Positions 11,099-22,646 of a DNA stretch of 64,000 nt are shown one piece after another; position 1 is the first letter of the stretch, and each line of letters starts with the position of its first letter. The stretch is from Blasia pusilla (Eukaryota > Marchantiophyta > Marchantiopsida > Blasiales), in the NCBI GenBank assembly GCA_050084515.1, contig CM114272.1, positions 8,866,001-8,930,000 on the forward strand. Direction: 5' to 3'. The notes beneath the pieces were generated by a model that was not told the origin of the DNA, made no database searches, and was given only the letters and a program-made list of their open reading frames with translations. Made by a program: the position numbers and the translations under genes.

Positions 11099-13958
11099 AT
11101 GAACCTAACTAGTCCTCATTGCCTTTCCAGTGAGGATCTAAAGGTCAGAGTTCCGGACCACTGGCTAATAGAGCAGCCGGACTTCGATCGCCTCCGTGAG
11201 CCCCTCTCCGTACACCCCCACCGCATTCTAGAATTCGCGCGTGCGATCCCCATGCAGAGTCGCAGACACGCCGACCCTCCCTCATCATCGGTGTTCCGTG
11301 ACGATGGAACACCGATTGGATTTAGGGGTGGAGCTCATTCATCACATCGCAGTGTAGAGCCAGGGAACTCAGTGCGGAGGACGCTGGCCTCTCTACGGGA
11401 CTTTCGGAGCTGTGGCTTTCGGAGTGGTACTGAAGAAGACGGAAGCGGAGAACGCCTTCAGGTACTTACGATTTCAACAGATGGGAAGACGCTGTCTCGA
11501 AATGTGTGTTTATGTCCACTTTCAAAAATCATGTAAGCCCGTAGTGCAGGAGTGAGTGGAAGCACGGGTGGCGAAGGATTCGGAGTTTCCTCACAGCAAA
11601 TCTGGCTCTCTTTGCGCAGGAAGTAGGAGGTCGGCAGCACAAGAGCGCTCAGTGGTTTGCGAGGAAGGTAAGCTCCAGTTCTGCCAGCTCGCTCGCAGCA
11701 CAGACTCATTCAGGAGAGCTCGTAGCCTTCCCTCGCCTGTACGCATACGCATCTGCATCCGATCACCACTTACATGAGAACAACTTCTCTTGTAGATATC
11801 CTAAACGCATCTGCATCCGATCACCACGTACATGAGAACAACTTCTCTCGTAGATATCCTAAACGTGTACGAAGCCAGTTCTAGTGGATGTTTGTAGGAA
11901 CTCTGGGCATACGTAGAATTGCGGACTCCCTGGAATGTAGGGACCCCCGTGCGCGGAATGCACGGGCGAAAGGGAAGTCGCCCCTTGCAACGACGGGTAG
12001 AGAAGCTCTGCAGTCCGATTAGGAGCACCAATCTACGGTTTTCCCGACCTCTATCCGAATTTCGAGACATCCGGACCGATCGCGAATTCCACGTAGCGTG
12101 GCACGAAATTTTAGGTAGCTTTCTGGTCCGCCCTACCTGCCCGCCCCGAACTGCCGGTGCCGGTGACAGACAGCTCTGCCGGCGAAAGTGTTCCTCCGGA
12201 GCAGACGATGCTTTCTGCTTCCTCCTGCTGCAAGCGGAGGAGTAGAGCTCTCATCGATCGACATCTTGCTCGGAGGGTGTGGTAGCTGGGATCCAGAGAT
12301 TGCGAGTGGAGATGTGATGAGTAAGGCCATTTCTTCTGCGTTCCAACTTTTCAATCTGTGCGAATGTCCTCACGCTTTTTTTGCGATTTCTGTGGTGGTC
12401 GTCGATGATGATCCTCCACTCCACTGCTCGTGTCCGTCGAAGCTTTCCGCGCTGTGGGAGAGTCCTGCGTAGTTACGTTTCTCCGATTGCGAGGATTTTG
12501 AGGAACAGATAGAACCGATCACTGATCGCAGCTAGCGTGTTATGGATCGTTTCCTTGTATTCCACAAAACGCCGACGTTGTGAATGATTGGAGTTCGCAC
12601 CAGCACTCCTCTCCTCACCATGGAAATTCCTTCTTAAGGGTGAACACCAGATAGAGTGAAGCTGAGGTTGAGCACAGGCTTTTAGGAAGTTTGTTCGACT
12701 GATAATCGAACTGGTATTCGCCGGTGTACATGTTCAGATCTATCCCGCGAGCTCTTGTTGCACGCAATTGCTCTCTCTGTGCGACAGAATGAGTAATTTT
12801 CCTCTGCCGCCTGTCACAGATGGAACGTTTTCTCTTGCGTCTCGAATGCTCGTTTGTACCCAGAGAGGTTTCCTAGCTTTTCTAAGGCATCAACGTGCTA
12901 TGCTGGTTTGTGTAACTGTGATCGGCACGCGACTTTACAATCATACTCTAAGCTTGTTCATCCACACTTTCTTCGTGATGGTGAAGCTGTCTAGAATACG
13001 TGAGTGAGATGTGATCCAGGGTCCTGCGATGTATCCTGCTTTACTGAGTCAGATTTTCTGCACTCCAGATGGGTTAGTGCGGCTTCGATATGTGTCCGCC
13101 AGTCTTCTGCGCGAGTATCGGATCAGTTACAGAAATGCGTTTCGTGGCTGTTTCACTGTCATTTTGGAGCGCATGCAGTTTTTTAATGGGTGCGGTTTCT
13201 AGATCTAGCCATACATTGAAACTGTAGCTAAGACCTCGGTGGGCTGCAGCTGGTCATCATACTTCTTCCTTGCTGAGACCCGTAAGCGCATATCATAACT
13301 CCAGGACCTGTTCGACGAGCGACCAAGAGCGATATCGGGTACGGTTTATCTCGTTTTGTTGAACTATGACTTCCTACCTAGCTACATAGACCCAGTTTAT
13401 TTTAGCACCATCGCCCGTGATGCAGCGGCTGAGAGCTCTATCTGCTACAGGTGTGTGCAGGTACCAGTCCACTTCTTGAGGCGTAGAACATCACTACGAG
13501 TTGTCGACTGTCACAGTGTTTCGAAATCTAGAGCAAGTCAGCGTCTTCCCAGATACATCCGATATGGTTCGACCCCACCATTCCTCCGTAGAGTTAGTAT
13601 CGACACCACCTCTTGACAGACAGCTCTCGTGATGAAGTCAAGTGCCTTGTTCTTGGCCGGAATTCGTGTTGGGCATGCGGGATAATCTCGAGGCTTTTGC
13701 TAAGCCTTATTCATCTGAATCGCAAGCTTGCAAAAATGGCTCCTTTGGGCGTCTTGAGACTCTTTCTCCAGCCTTGAGGCACCTTCTCCTTTTTCCATTT
13801 GGTTTCCAGTGACGTTAGCCTGGCTGCAATGGGCCATGGCAGTAGTAACACACTTATATGCATCTGGACCGGTTTGCATTCCTCGATCTAACTAAGCAAA
13901 AGGGACCGAGTGATAAATTCAGTACTTTTTTTTTGACCTAACCCCTTTGATTTATTCA
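11099..13958. other. Region upstream of the SANT-like gene, no coding exon established
   Basis: GC content rises compared with the preceding AT-rich DNA, and several possible splice donors (for example GGAAGGTAAGC near 11665) are visible. This stretch may contain the promoter and untranslated exons of the gene starting at 13975, which is preceded by a good splice acceptor (TTTATTCAG, ending at 13959). The open frames here show no recognisable protein similarity. Confidence 0.35.
11747..11862. repeat. 58 bp tandem duplication
   Basis: The unit 11747-11804 (ACGCATCTGCATCCGATCAC...) is repeated at 11805-11862 with two or three substitutions. It lies in the likely upstream or untranslated region of the following gene. 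Confidence 0.85.
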
Positions 13959-13974
13959 GGTGGTGGTGTTCAAG

Positions 13975-15192
13975 ATGTCTGGATCCAACAAGAGAGCGAG
14001 GTACTACCCATGGAATGAGAGGAGGAGGATCCAACTCATAGAGGCATCGAAGCAGATCATACGCCAGGGGAACGTCCACAAGGAGCAATTGAGGACAGGC
14101 ACTTATGATCAAAATTGGAAGAGGCTCTGCGAAGCACTTCCCCAAGAGCCAGGAATGGACAAGGAAAAATTCCCCTTGCTGTGCTCGAGGCAGATCATGT
14201 ATCTTCTGGAACGATACAGAGCTTACAAAGCCACGGGCGAGCGCCGACCCAAGGCAGGCATGACGGATGAGATCCTCCAGAAGATGGAGGAGTACGAGCG
14301 GTTCCTGGAGTCCAAGCAGCGGTGCAATGCATGCAATAGGATCCCGAGGAGGAGGCAGGCAGGAGAGAACAGCGTCAATGGAGTTTTCCACGACAATCCC
14401 GAGGCCAGCGTGCGCAGCGGGAGAACTCGGGGCAGATCTCCAGCTCGAAATGTGAGACACGGCTTTGTCGCCAGCAACGTAGGCCCTGGAGCTTCCGTGC
14501 GACGGGAAACGAATGCAGGACCTGGCGATGAGGGCGCCAACCATGGCCGTGGTGACAACCAAAGCTTGCAGAGGAGTGTATGCAACAACCTCAGGACACA
14601 CTCTCCGGATCCCCCCGATGGCCATGGCCTCAACCACTTCCAGAATCCAGAGCCACCACACGTACCAAACTCCAGGAGATCCAGATCTGCTGCCGCTCCC
14701 CCTCCGGATCCCTCCAAGAGCTTCGGAAACTCCGACGATCGCCATCACCACCTCGAGCCATGCCCCCAAGGCCTAAGGAGATCTCGCGCAGCTCCTCCAG
14801 ACCCCTGGCACGGCGTCAACGATCCCAACTCCTCCCCTCGTGAAGAGCGCGCGTATGCGGACGACCGCTTTCACAAGAAGAGAGACGTTGCAGATGTGAA
14901 GCACAGGACCATCGCCACACGCACGAAAAAGAAGGTAAAATTGGCCACAGAAGAAATCAATGACCTCCGACCAAAATTCGAAACCCTGGGAGCAAAAGCC
15001 AAGCAGGACTACTGCTCGAGTTTGCTCGACCCTTGCAGGCCGGAAAAGCATTTCACAGATCTGGTTCATAGTGAGTTTGATCTCAAATTGAGATATTTGG
15101 CCCGGATGACTTGGTCGGACACGAAAATCCATGTCGTTAGGAGGATGAGACAAGCCTGCTTAAATTTATCGGATATTCTGGCTCGGATGTAG
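13975..15192 (+). CDS. Uncharacterised protein with SANT/trihelix-like N-terminal block (paralogue 1)
   Basis: An intact frame of about 405 residues from ATG 13975. A splice acceptor (TTTATTCAG) sits just upstream, so a leader exon is likely. Residues about 10-115 form a conserved block: PWNERRRIQLIEASK at the start, then WKRLCEALP, FPLLCSRQIMYLLERYRAYK and KMEEYERFL. The spaced tryptophans and helix pattern resemble SANT/Myb or trihelix DNA-binding domains. I do not recognise the family, so this is inference. The middle (about 120-300) is rich in Pro, Arg, Ser and His and looks disordered. The C-terminal part has a charged helical segment and ends with a conserved tail (LARMTWSDTK). The paralogue at 20823 shares both the N-terminal block and this tail. 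An AATAAA lies at 15526. Confidence 0.7.
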   Translation: MSGSNKRARYYPWNERRRIQLIEASKQIIRQGNVHKEQLRTGTYDQNWKRLCEALPQEPGMDKEKFPLLCSRQIMYLLERYRAYKATGERRPKAGMTDEILQKMEEYERFLESKQRCNACNRIPRRRQAGENSVNGVFHDNPEASVRSGRTRGRSPARNVRHGFVASNVGPGASVRRETNAGPGDEGANHGRGDNQSLQRSVCNNLRTHSPDPPDGHGLNHFQNPEPPHVPNSRRSRSAAAPPPDPSKSFGNSDDRHHHLEPCPQGLRRSRAAPPDPWHGVNDPNSSPREERAYADDRFHKKRDVADVKHRTIATRTKKKVKLATEEINDLRPKFETLGAKAKQDYCSSLLDPCRPEKHFTDLVHSEFDLKLRYLARMTWSDTKIHVVRRMRQACLNLSDILARM

Positions 15193-18100
15193 TTCAACAT
15201 ATCTCGCTTCAAATCTTGTAAGAAAATTGGAGCGGCTTCAGGGTATAGATTTGCTTCCAACTGTGTACCCTGAAGTCGGTCAGGGAAAGCTGCTTTTGGT
15301 TTTAAGGGATCGATTCTAGCAGGAGTCTAGAGTTCTGGTTTCAAGCTTAGAGTGTCAGTTGTCCCCCAAGACAGGTTTTGGATAATGTATGCAAGTCTTG
15401 AAGATAGGTTTTGGATAAGGTATATAAGTCTTGCAGGCAGTGAAGCAGAGAAGAGAAGAGAGCACCGAGAGGTTTGTTCTCATTACGACTCTTACCAAAA
15501 TTTTGTTCACGTGCCAAGTTTTCCCAATAAAATATTATGCGTTTACTCTAGAATCTAGATACGGGAGTTTATTGTTTTACACATGCAAAACCGATGCTAA
15601 TTAGCTACTCGATTTGTTTTGGCCCATAAGTAACACATGCATAGAGCACTGGAGTGTGCAAGTGAAAGGTTTAGTGTAGCCTTTCAAAAGTGTTGTCTTA
15701 CATAGTCCCTCAAATTCTATGCCATTGCACATAGTGTAGATATAAATGTGGGAAGGATCCATAGGAAGGCCATGGTGAATGGTGACCTGCCCATTTACAA
15801 TGGCAGCCTCAAGATAGAGATTGTGGTAGATCTCATGGATATGGACCCTTCAAGTAAAACTGCCACTAGTCCCTCCAATTTAGGTATGGGCTTGCAATGG
15901 AGGCTATATATGCTATGAAGAAGTGGAGGTCCATAGCCTTAGTTTCAATTACAACTTCAAGTTGAACTTAGTCCTGCTAGTAAAATGGACATTTATTTAG
16001 TTCTTTGCAAGCTCATTGACTCATGTAGTAGAGTTTTTGCAAGTGTTAGAGCATTGATTGTGTATGTGAAAGAAGTCTCAAAAGGGAGAATGTGCACTTG
16101 GGTGATGATTAGAAATCGTATGTGTTTGAGTCAACCTTGCTATTTACTTGTACTTACCTCTAAAGAGATGCCTCTTTACCATTTTCTCAATCATATGCCC
16201 ATTTCTTTCTCTACTTTCTTATTCTCCCATTTACCATCTTTGGGACAAGAGTCATTCTCACTAACTAGATTAAATAGAAGACTAACAAAAGAATGATCAC
16301 TCGCAATGGAAGATCAAACACTCTAAATCTCTCGAGTGGAATGATTCAAGAGTGGACTAATCTCCACATGTGGACAAGACCCATATGAAGACTAGTGGAA
16401 CACTCCAACATGGACAAGATGGCACAATGGGAATGGCAGGGTGTTCAAGATGGGGCTCAAGATGAAACTACTATCAAACTTAAAAAGTGGACAATCTTAA
16501 TTGCAAGATGGAAAGCAAGTGGGCTCTAGATGAAGACCAGGCAAACTATTCTTACCATGTAAGATAGTAGCTAATTGGGTAAACGGAATTAAATTAGTTA
16601 AAAGAACATTCTACAAGGAATGTATTCCACCAATAACATGTATACTTCCACAAAATAAAGATGAGGGAGCATCTCATTTTTTTTTTTCTGACATCTAGAT
16701 GTAGAAGAAATAGTAATAAAGGGATTCATTCACATTACAATGATAGGAAAAAACCCAAAATAAGATGAACAACTACATCTATTTATAAGGATTATTGGAC
16801 CTCTATGTGGATATAGAGCTCAATTGAGCTCATGTGTGCATTGCTAAAGAAATTTCTTAATTGCAGTTTTTTGGATGAAAGATCTTAGAAGTTTGTAATT
16901 AACATCTCTCCTAAAATTCATATGAATATCAAGCTTTTTCACTAAGGAAGTTTTGCACAACAACAATGATTTCTTATTTCCAAGAAGTGATGGTCTAGGA
17001 GATTTGTGGGAAATAATTGATAGTTTCTTTTGGATATTAAGGAGAAGCTATGAGATTAAAAATTTGTCCATTCCTAGTACATAAGTATCTCTATTTAATA
17101 GTATTTTGTAAAGGAAATTCAAGTGTGTGTCTCTACCTACATACCTAAACCTAACCAATCGTGCATACTACTCTAAGTATACTACCCAAGAAGGAAATAA
17201 AAATTAAAAAGGAGCTTAGGAAAAGAGAATCAAAAGTCAAAAAAATATTTTTACACTAAAATAAACTCATGAAATTGGAGGAGATTGATGGCTCGAGAGC
17301 CACCACTAATATACTTAAGAGGCATTGTTAACTAGTTCGGGATCTAAACAAGACTTTAAACAAGCACTAAATCCATGGTTGCTTTCCTCTTTGGAGGGGA
17401 ATAATTCCTTCTAGTAAGAAAATCCATAAAGTGTGGGAAAATGAAACCACTCAAGAGCTTTAATATAGTTCACAACTATAGGAGCCTTGTGAAGTCTATT
17501 CCAACTCCCATTGAGATATAGAGAAGTCGTATTGCCTAAAAGAAGAATGGAAAATGAATGGCTAGATTATATATTAAGTCTTTTTATGTGCATATGGATA
17601 TGGTTATAGCCATAAACCATTGTGGTAGAAACAATTTAGGGCCACACAAAGCATATAGATACGGTTAAAGCCATAAAATGGGATGAGTAGTACACATAGA
17701 GAAGAATGAAGCAATTGAGGAAATATTAGGGTTAAGAGATATTTTGAAAAGAACAAGTAAATAAGAAGTAACTTATTTTTACTCTAAAATGAGTGTTGTG
17801 AACTGTAGAATTCAATGGTTGTGGGAGTTTTTAAGTGCATGTGTGAAAGTTAGCTAAGACCGGACATGAAAGATTAGTAAGGCCTAGTTTGAGATTCATG
17901 AGAAGAAGAAGAATATATGAGAATATGTCAAAAAAAATTTGATTTAATAAGAGAAGAGTTAGGGAAGATGAGTAAGAGTAGAGTAATATTTTTTTTAATA
18001 ATTTTTCCCGAATAAATTATTTTATCTCATGTATTATAATCTTGAAATTGGTCGCAAAATTGCAATATAAGTAAAAGCAGATAAATTTTTTTAAATTAAA

Positions 18101-18560
18101 AATTTTAGTAAATTTGACATCTAAATCAAGCTTGCAACCAGTTGACTACTAAAATACTATGATTATATGTACATATGTGAAATTTTCTTATGTTTCAGGC
18201 TTAAATTTAAGGAGAGGAATTTTTAATAGTGCTTATCATCTAATCAAACCTTTGTTAGCTTGTAAGACCTTAAACTCCCCTTTTACCCTAAACTCCCCTT
18301 TTACCCAAAAAAAAAGCCTAAACATACACCCTTAACTCCCCTCTTACCGAAAGTTACACCCTACACTCCCTTGAAATACATCCTAAAGAAAAGAATACAG
18401 CCTAAATCACTCAAATGATACTCCGTAGATCTTTGGATACGTGTTGGAATCCACACCCTTCAAAACCCATACTAGAACTTCAAGGGTACAGATCCAATGC
18501 GTGTTAAGCGTTAGATCTCTAGGGACACTCCGAGGGTAGAGATCCACCCTACTGAATTTT
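15193..18560. other. Gene 3' flank and AT-rich intergenic region
   Basis: The first 340 bp probably include the 3' UTR of the preceding gene, with an AATAAA at 15526-15531. It contains a 33 bp near-perfect tandem duplication (15368-15400 and 15401-15433, AAGAYAGGTTTTGGATAA...). The rest, to 18560, is AT-rich, with no recognised protein similarity. A short tandem motif (AAACTCCCCTTTTACCC) repeats near 18270-18306. Confidence 0.5.
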
Positions 18561-18605
18561 CAATACCCGCATGTGTCATGCCAAATATGCCAGATGGAGT
18601 CTTCT

Positions 18606-18870
18606 TACTGGACCCAACCTCACCCAATTAACGATTTTGTTAATTGGGTCCAGTAACCAGTGTGTACCCAAGCCTTGGATCAAACTGTGCTGTCCAGCAT
18701 CCAATTATGGTGTGCAGAGGACCCAATTGCCCACCATACAATTAATCGTAACGGAGAAGACTCGAAAAATGATGGTGTCTGGAAAGAATGCATGCAATTG
18801 TGACGCGGAAGACCCAATTGTGGTGTCGAGGATCCAATCGTCCGAGGACCCAAACTGTGATGGTCCGGGG
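18606..18870. repeat. Inverted repeat and degenerate ACCCAATT-type repeats
   Basis: ACCCAATTAAC (18622-18632) is the exact reverse complement of GTTAATTGGGT (18639-18649). An outer pair, TTACTGG/CCAGTAA, lies at 18606-18612 and 18650-18656. Downstream, the motif GACCCAATTG or GATCCAATTAT with GGTGTG recurs several times to about 18870. No coding function is seen. Confidence 0.5.
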
Positions 18871-19059
18871 AGGAGGAGGAGAGAAGAGTAATGGTGGAAT
18901 AGCTGCGGAAGAAGGATAAGGGGTACGTATTCTTCCATTCGACAAGTCTTCGTAGAGAATTCCAAGTCCGCCATCCATCGCACGCAATCCAAGCTTTTCC
19001 GGGCCGGAGGTTCGCGGATGCGGGGAGGATCACAGATCTACAGGGCCCGAACACGCTCC

Positions 19060-19130
19060 CCCCTCCTCCTCCTCCTCCTCCTCTCATCATCATCCATCGA
19101 CGACGACGATGACGACGAAGACATCGTGGA
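19060..19130. repeat. CTC and GAC microsatellites
   Basis: A (CTC)n run at about 19063-19082 is followed by (ATC)n and (GAC)n runs to about 19121. They lie in a GC-rich segment that may be the 5' end of a transcription unit. Confidence 0.8.
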
Positions 19131-19205
19131 GAGATCGATTTGAGGTCTCCGCGGAATCTGTCACCGGCTTGCTGCAGGCAGGAAGCAAGCTGATCAGAGG
19201 AGGAG
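19109..19205 (+). other. Candidate short first coding exon
   Basis: From ATG 19109 an open stretch of 32 codons ends at a strong splice donor, GGAG|GTACGT, after 19205. The peptide contains SVTGLLQAGSKL and looks protein-like rather than random. I do not recognise it and cannot identify a following exon with certainty. It could be the first exon of a short gene or part of the 5' region of the paralogue starting at 20823. Confidence 0.25.
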
Positions 19206-20001
19206 GTACGTACATACGCTCGGCCGTATTCGATCGCATGGAAGTGCCACTGTGGGTCTAGAAAACTGTACGTGCGAGGGTCGGAAACCTGTGGTCGAAT
19301 TCTTCAAAGTGACAGTTTGGACCTTCTTCACGAGTCCTTTCATTTGGAGATGCAGGTGCACATCTCCAAAGGCTCCTGCTGCCCAGGCGAGCTAGTTCGC
19401 TTTGTGTCCTGGGAGGATCGGTGAGGTAAGATCCGATCGAATAAGCGCACGCAGTGTCATTCTCGTTCCTGCTCTGCTCCAATTTCGTACGTGATTTCGT
19501 TTCCACGGTCTTGGTGTTTTCCCTTGCCCCAGTCCACTCCAGATCCATCAACTCTATCATCTCATGATCAATGCGAGTTTGCACGATTTCTTTTCACTCG
19601 CTCCCCAGTCTCCCCGCCGCTGCTCCCCGATTTAGGTTCACCAATCTGCAGTCACATCGTTCGTGTGTGTGTGTGTTATAGTTATACCAGAAGTACACCA
19701 CCTGTTTCCGATTTCTACGCATGTGTCCGACAAACGCGATTTCTGTCGCCATAATCAAACTCCGTTTGGATTGCTAAAGCTTGATCGCTGGAATAGATTC
19801 AACGGCTGTGGTGCTGGGTGGGTAGGTGGGCTGATGCTGGGTCGAGTTCTCTGTGTACCTGCACGTACCCAACATATCAGCGAATGTCGATGAAACTGGT
19901 CACATCGATGTCTGCATGCAGGTATCGACCAGTGGAGAGGTGTTCGTCCTGCGCTTGTCTCTAGATCTCAATCGCGAGATCTTGAGATATTCCCACTTTA
20001 T

Positions 20002-20155
20002 GAGCTGAACTCAAACTCAGACCAGATCCGGATCCCAATCGAGTCCATCCAGACTACCATGAGTGCAGCCATTGCGGAGCTGAATTTGGACTATATCCGG
20101 ATCCCAACAGAGTCGATCCAGACTAGAATGAGTGCAGCCATTCCGGAGGAATCAC
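20002..20155. repeat. Tandem duplication of about 70 bp
   Basis: The block containing ATCCGGATCCCAA, GAGTC.ATCCAGACTA and ATGAGTGCAGCCATT occurs twice with an offset of 69 bp (the ATCCGG anchors are at 20026 and 20095). The copies have diverged by several substitutions. Confidence 0.75.
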
Positions 20156-20395
20156 TCCGGGACTAGGTTTGGATCGACCATGGTCCCGTTCAGATCAGAT
20201 GACAAATTGAGGTATATATATAAAATTCTTCATGACATGAAGACTCATTGGGTACAATTTGACCGAAATATAACGCGAACAATCAGTACTTGTATAGTAT
20301 AGCCCACAGACTCTGATCCTCGTGGTATCTGTACTTCGATGGATCAAGCCACTCAGCTGCCCCAACCATGGTGTGACTCCTTCAAGGTTGAACCC

Positions 20396-20460
20396 ACTCG
20401 TCTTTCTTTCACACTACCTAGCTGGTGTGAAAGCTAGCTGGTGTGAAAGAAAGATCGAGT
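20396..20460. repeat. Long hairpin upstream of paralogue 2
   Basis: TCTTTCTTTCACAC (20401-20414) pairs perfectly with 20441-20454. The pairing continues inward with two mismatches to a stem of about 23 bp around an 8-base loop. Outside it, ACTCG/CGAGT extends the stem with one bulge. It lies about 360 bp upstream of the ATG at 20823. Confidence 0.75.
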
Positions 20461-20822
20461 TGGCAGTGGTCCTTTGATGGTGAAACCACTCATTGAGCGA
20501 TGCTTGCATGGGTGAACTCATTCAGCTCCTCCTAAATATGAGATATGTTCCATAGCCATGTGCACATCAGCAGAGCAGGTTAGATCCCATGTATTTGTTC
20601 TTGAGACCAGGGTCACGGGATATTATGAACGTTACTACTTTAAAAAAAAATGGCCATTTCATTCTTAGATGCCCCATGGTCCACTTCAGGGAGGAAACGA
20701 ATTTCTTATATTCAACTCTTCTCGATTTAAATTTTTATTTGATGAGAAAATTTAACACTAAGCACTCTTTGTTCGATTTCTCATCTTCATGTAGGGGTCG
20801 ATTCGGTGGGCTATCAAGTTCC

Positions 20823-21611
20823 ATGGCAGGTAGACTACAACCACAAGCCTATCCTTGGACGGAGGAAGCAAATCTTAAACTCATAGAAGCATCGAAACGG
20901 ATGCTGGGGAAATCCGACGTTCACAAAAGGCCTCTCTCCAGAGGTGAGTACGATTTGAAGTGGAAGAAGCTTTGTGCCCAATTGCCACGAGTGAGAGGGA
21001 AGTTCCCCTTGTTATGCTCCAGGCACATTATGCACCTTCTGGAGAGGTACAGACTCTACAAGACCAGCGGCATGAGAAGACCAAAGAAGGGCATGACGGA
21101 TACAATCCTCGAAAAGATGGAGGAGTATGCGCAAGCCCTTCTTTTGTCCAATCGATGCAACAGAACGGCGCTCGAGTCCAGAAGCGGAGGAGGAGAGTAC
21201 CGATGTGTGACAGCAGTGTCGATGGAGCTCTCCCAGACGCCAACTGCGAGGAGGCTTCCGACTCGTCGTAGAGAGAGAGAGTGTGTGATGGAGATCACGA
21301 GTGGGAGGAAGAGAGAAGGAGCCTCGGCGACATCTGAACACAGCGACAATGATTCGGATGATGAAGAACTCCCACTCGAAGATTCCGGATCTCTTCCTCA
21401 TCGTGTGAGACATCCAATGGCTTACAACCCCCACCAGCACCACCATCAAAGGAAGGGAGCTTGTTCCAGTGGAAAGGACATTGGAGTGGTGGAGATTTCT
21501 GCCATGAAGCAGAGGATGAAGATGCGGTTGAAGCTAGCAGAAGAAGAGAAAAAAAACTCTATAAGGAATTTCTCCTATCTGGCGAGGAGGAAGGCTGCTT
21601 CGCTGATCTAG
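20823..21611 (+). pseudogene. SANT/trihelix-like paralogue 2, C-terminus frameshifted
   Basis: From ATG 20823 a frame of about 262 residues runs to a stop at 21611. Residues about 10-105 match the gene at 13975: PWTEEANLKLIEASKRM, WKKLCAQLP, FPLLCSRHIMHLLERYRLYK, RRPKKGMTD and KMEEYA. The middle is acidic and His-rich. The C-terminal tail conserved in paralogue 1 is present but out of frame. After the A8 run at 21549-21556 another frame reads FADLVHYEC, equivalent to FTDLVHSEF. A second shift near 21632 leads to a third frame with MIWVDAKSV, equivalent to MTWSDTKIH, ending at 21747. These are either two real lesions or sequencing errors in A-runs; the A8 run is the suspicious site. The upstream open frame from 20589 probably reads through intron sequence. 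Confidence 0.65.
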
Positions 21612-22276
21612 TCCATTATGAGTGTTTGATCGAAAAGTGAGCTGCGTTGCTAAGATGATTTGGGTCGACGCAAAGAGTGTCATCCTCAAGAGTATGAGAG
21701 ATACTTGCCACAACATCAGTAGAACCGCAGCCCAGATCGGTAAGTAGTCATTCAGTGATCAATGTACATCCTGCAGCTCCTAGCTTTCACGGGATTTACA
21801 AGTATGTCCAGTTTAGCTTCGTAAGCCCACACTTTTCTCGTGCAAAATCTGGCAGTCGATGCTTTCAAATGCTTAGTTAGTTAAGCTCGTGTTTTTATCA
21901 GCCATGAGAGCAGTCTATGTACATATACCACACGACTGCTGTAGTTTAGCAGTGTGACAAACTTTGCAATGCGCACTCTAGCTAGCCGAAATTCGATGAC
22001 TCCAGAAAGTGAGCTCGATGTGCTTCTTCTTTCGATGAAGCGTATTTCTAGACATGAGTTTGTTGTTTGTTTGGAACAGTCTTTTTCTCTCATGTTTGAA
22101 ACCTGCATGCATATGCACATGGGTGGGTAGACATAGAGACTTGGGGCTGTCACTCCCTTTCCTACTATAACATCAAGAAATAGCCTCATGATGTTCCATA
22201 GGTGGAGCACTAACTCTTTGAACTCATCATCACCGTGGCAAATCACTGGGACCTGAAGCCCTCCAACAGAGAGGGA

Positions 22277-22323
22277 CCATTTCGAGATCCCTTTTCCCTA
22301 TCGGGAAAGGGGATCTCGATGGA
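22277..22323. repeat. Hairpin, 17 bp stem with TATC loop
   Basis: 22282-22298 (TCGAGATCCCTTTTCCC) pairs with 22303-22319 with a single mismatch around a 4-base loop. Outer CCAT/ATGG bases extend the stem across a small bulge. The structure is stable enough to fold in RNA; its function is unknown. Confidence 0.75.
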
Positions 22324-22600
22324 GGGAAGACAGAAAGCGCCTAAATTTTGGGTACACGCTCACGTACCGTCACAAACTTCTGACGGGATTCTTCGTGATC
22401 AGCTAAGTTAAACGAAGTGCCACCACCGATCACTACATTTTCCCATATGCAGCTACGAGAAGTGTCAAGCTATTACGCATGAAGTGTCTTTCGGAGAGAG
22501 AGAAAGTGTGCGAGGCACGACCATAGCCATAAAGAGACTCGAGAGGAAGAGGATGGGGGAATAATAGATGGAAATGGATGGAAGTTCGATGACTTTCGAT

Positions 22601-22646
22601 GATTCACACTCATCCAGTGGATGGGCACTTTCGATGAGTGTGAATC
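22601..22646. repeat. Hairpin, perfect 14 bp stem, 18 bp loop
   Basis: GATTCACACTCATC (22601-22614) is the exact reverse complement of 22633-22646. The loop contains ATGGGCACTTTC. A nearby TTTCGATGA motif is repeated at about 22595 and 22630. Confidence 0.75.

Noticed and set aside
13888-14769. 293-residue minus-strand open frame opposite the SANT-like gene
   Set aside because: It is the antisense shadow of the plus-strand gene, whose protein is conserved in a paralogue; the minus frame shows no similarity.
20589-20822. N-terminal extension of paralogue 2 from an upstream ATG
   Set aside because: The extension has no counterpart in paralogue 1, is AT-rich and contains an intron-like stretch; the ATG at 20823 aligns with the start of the conserved block.
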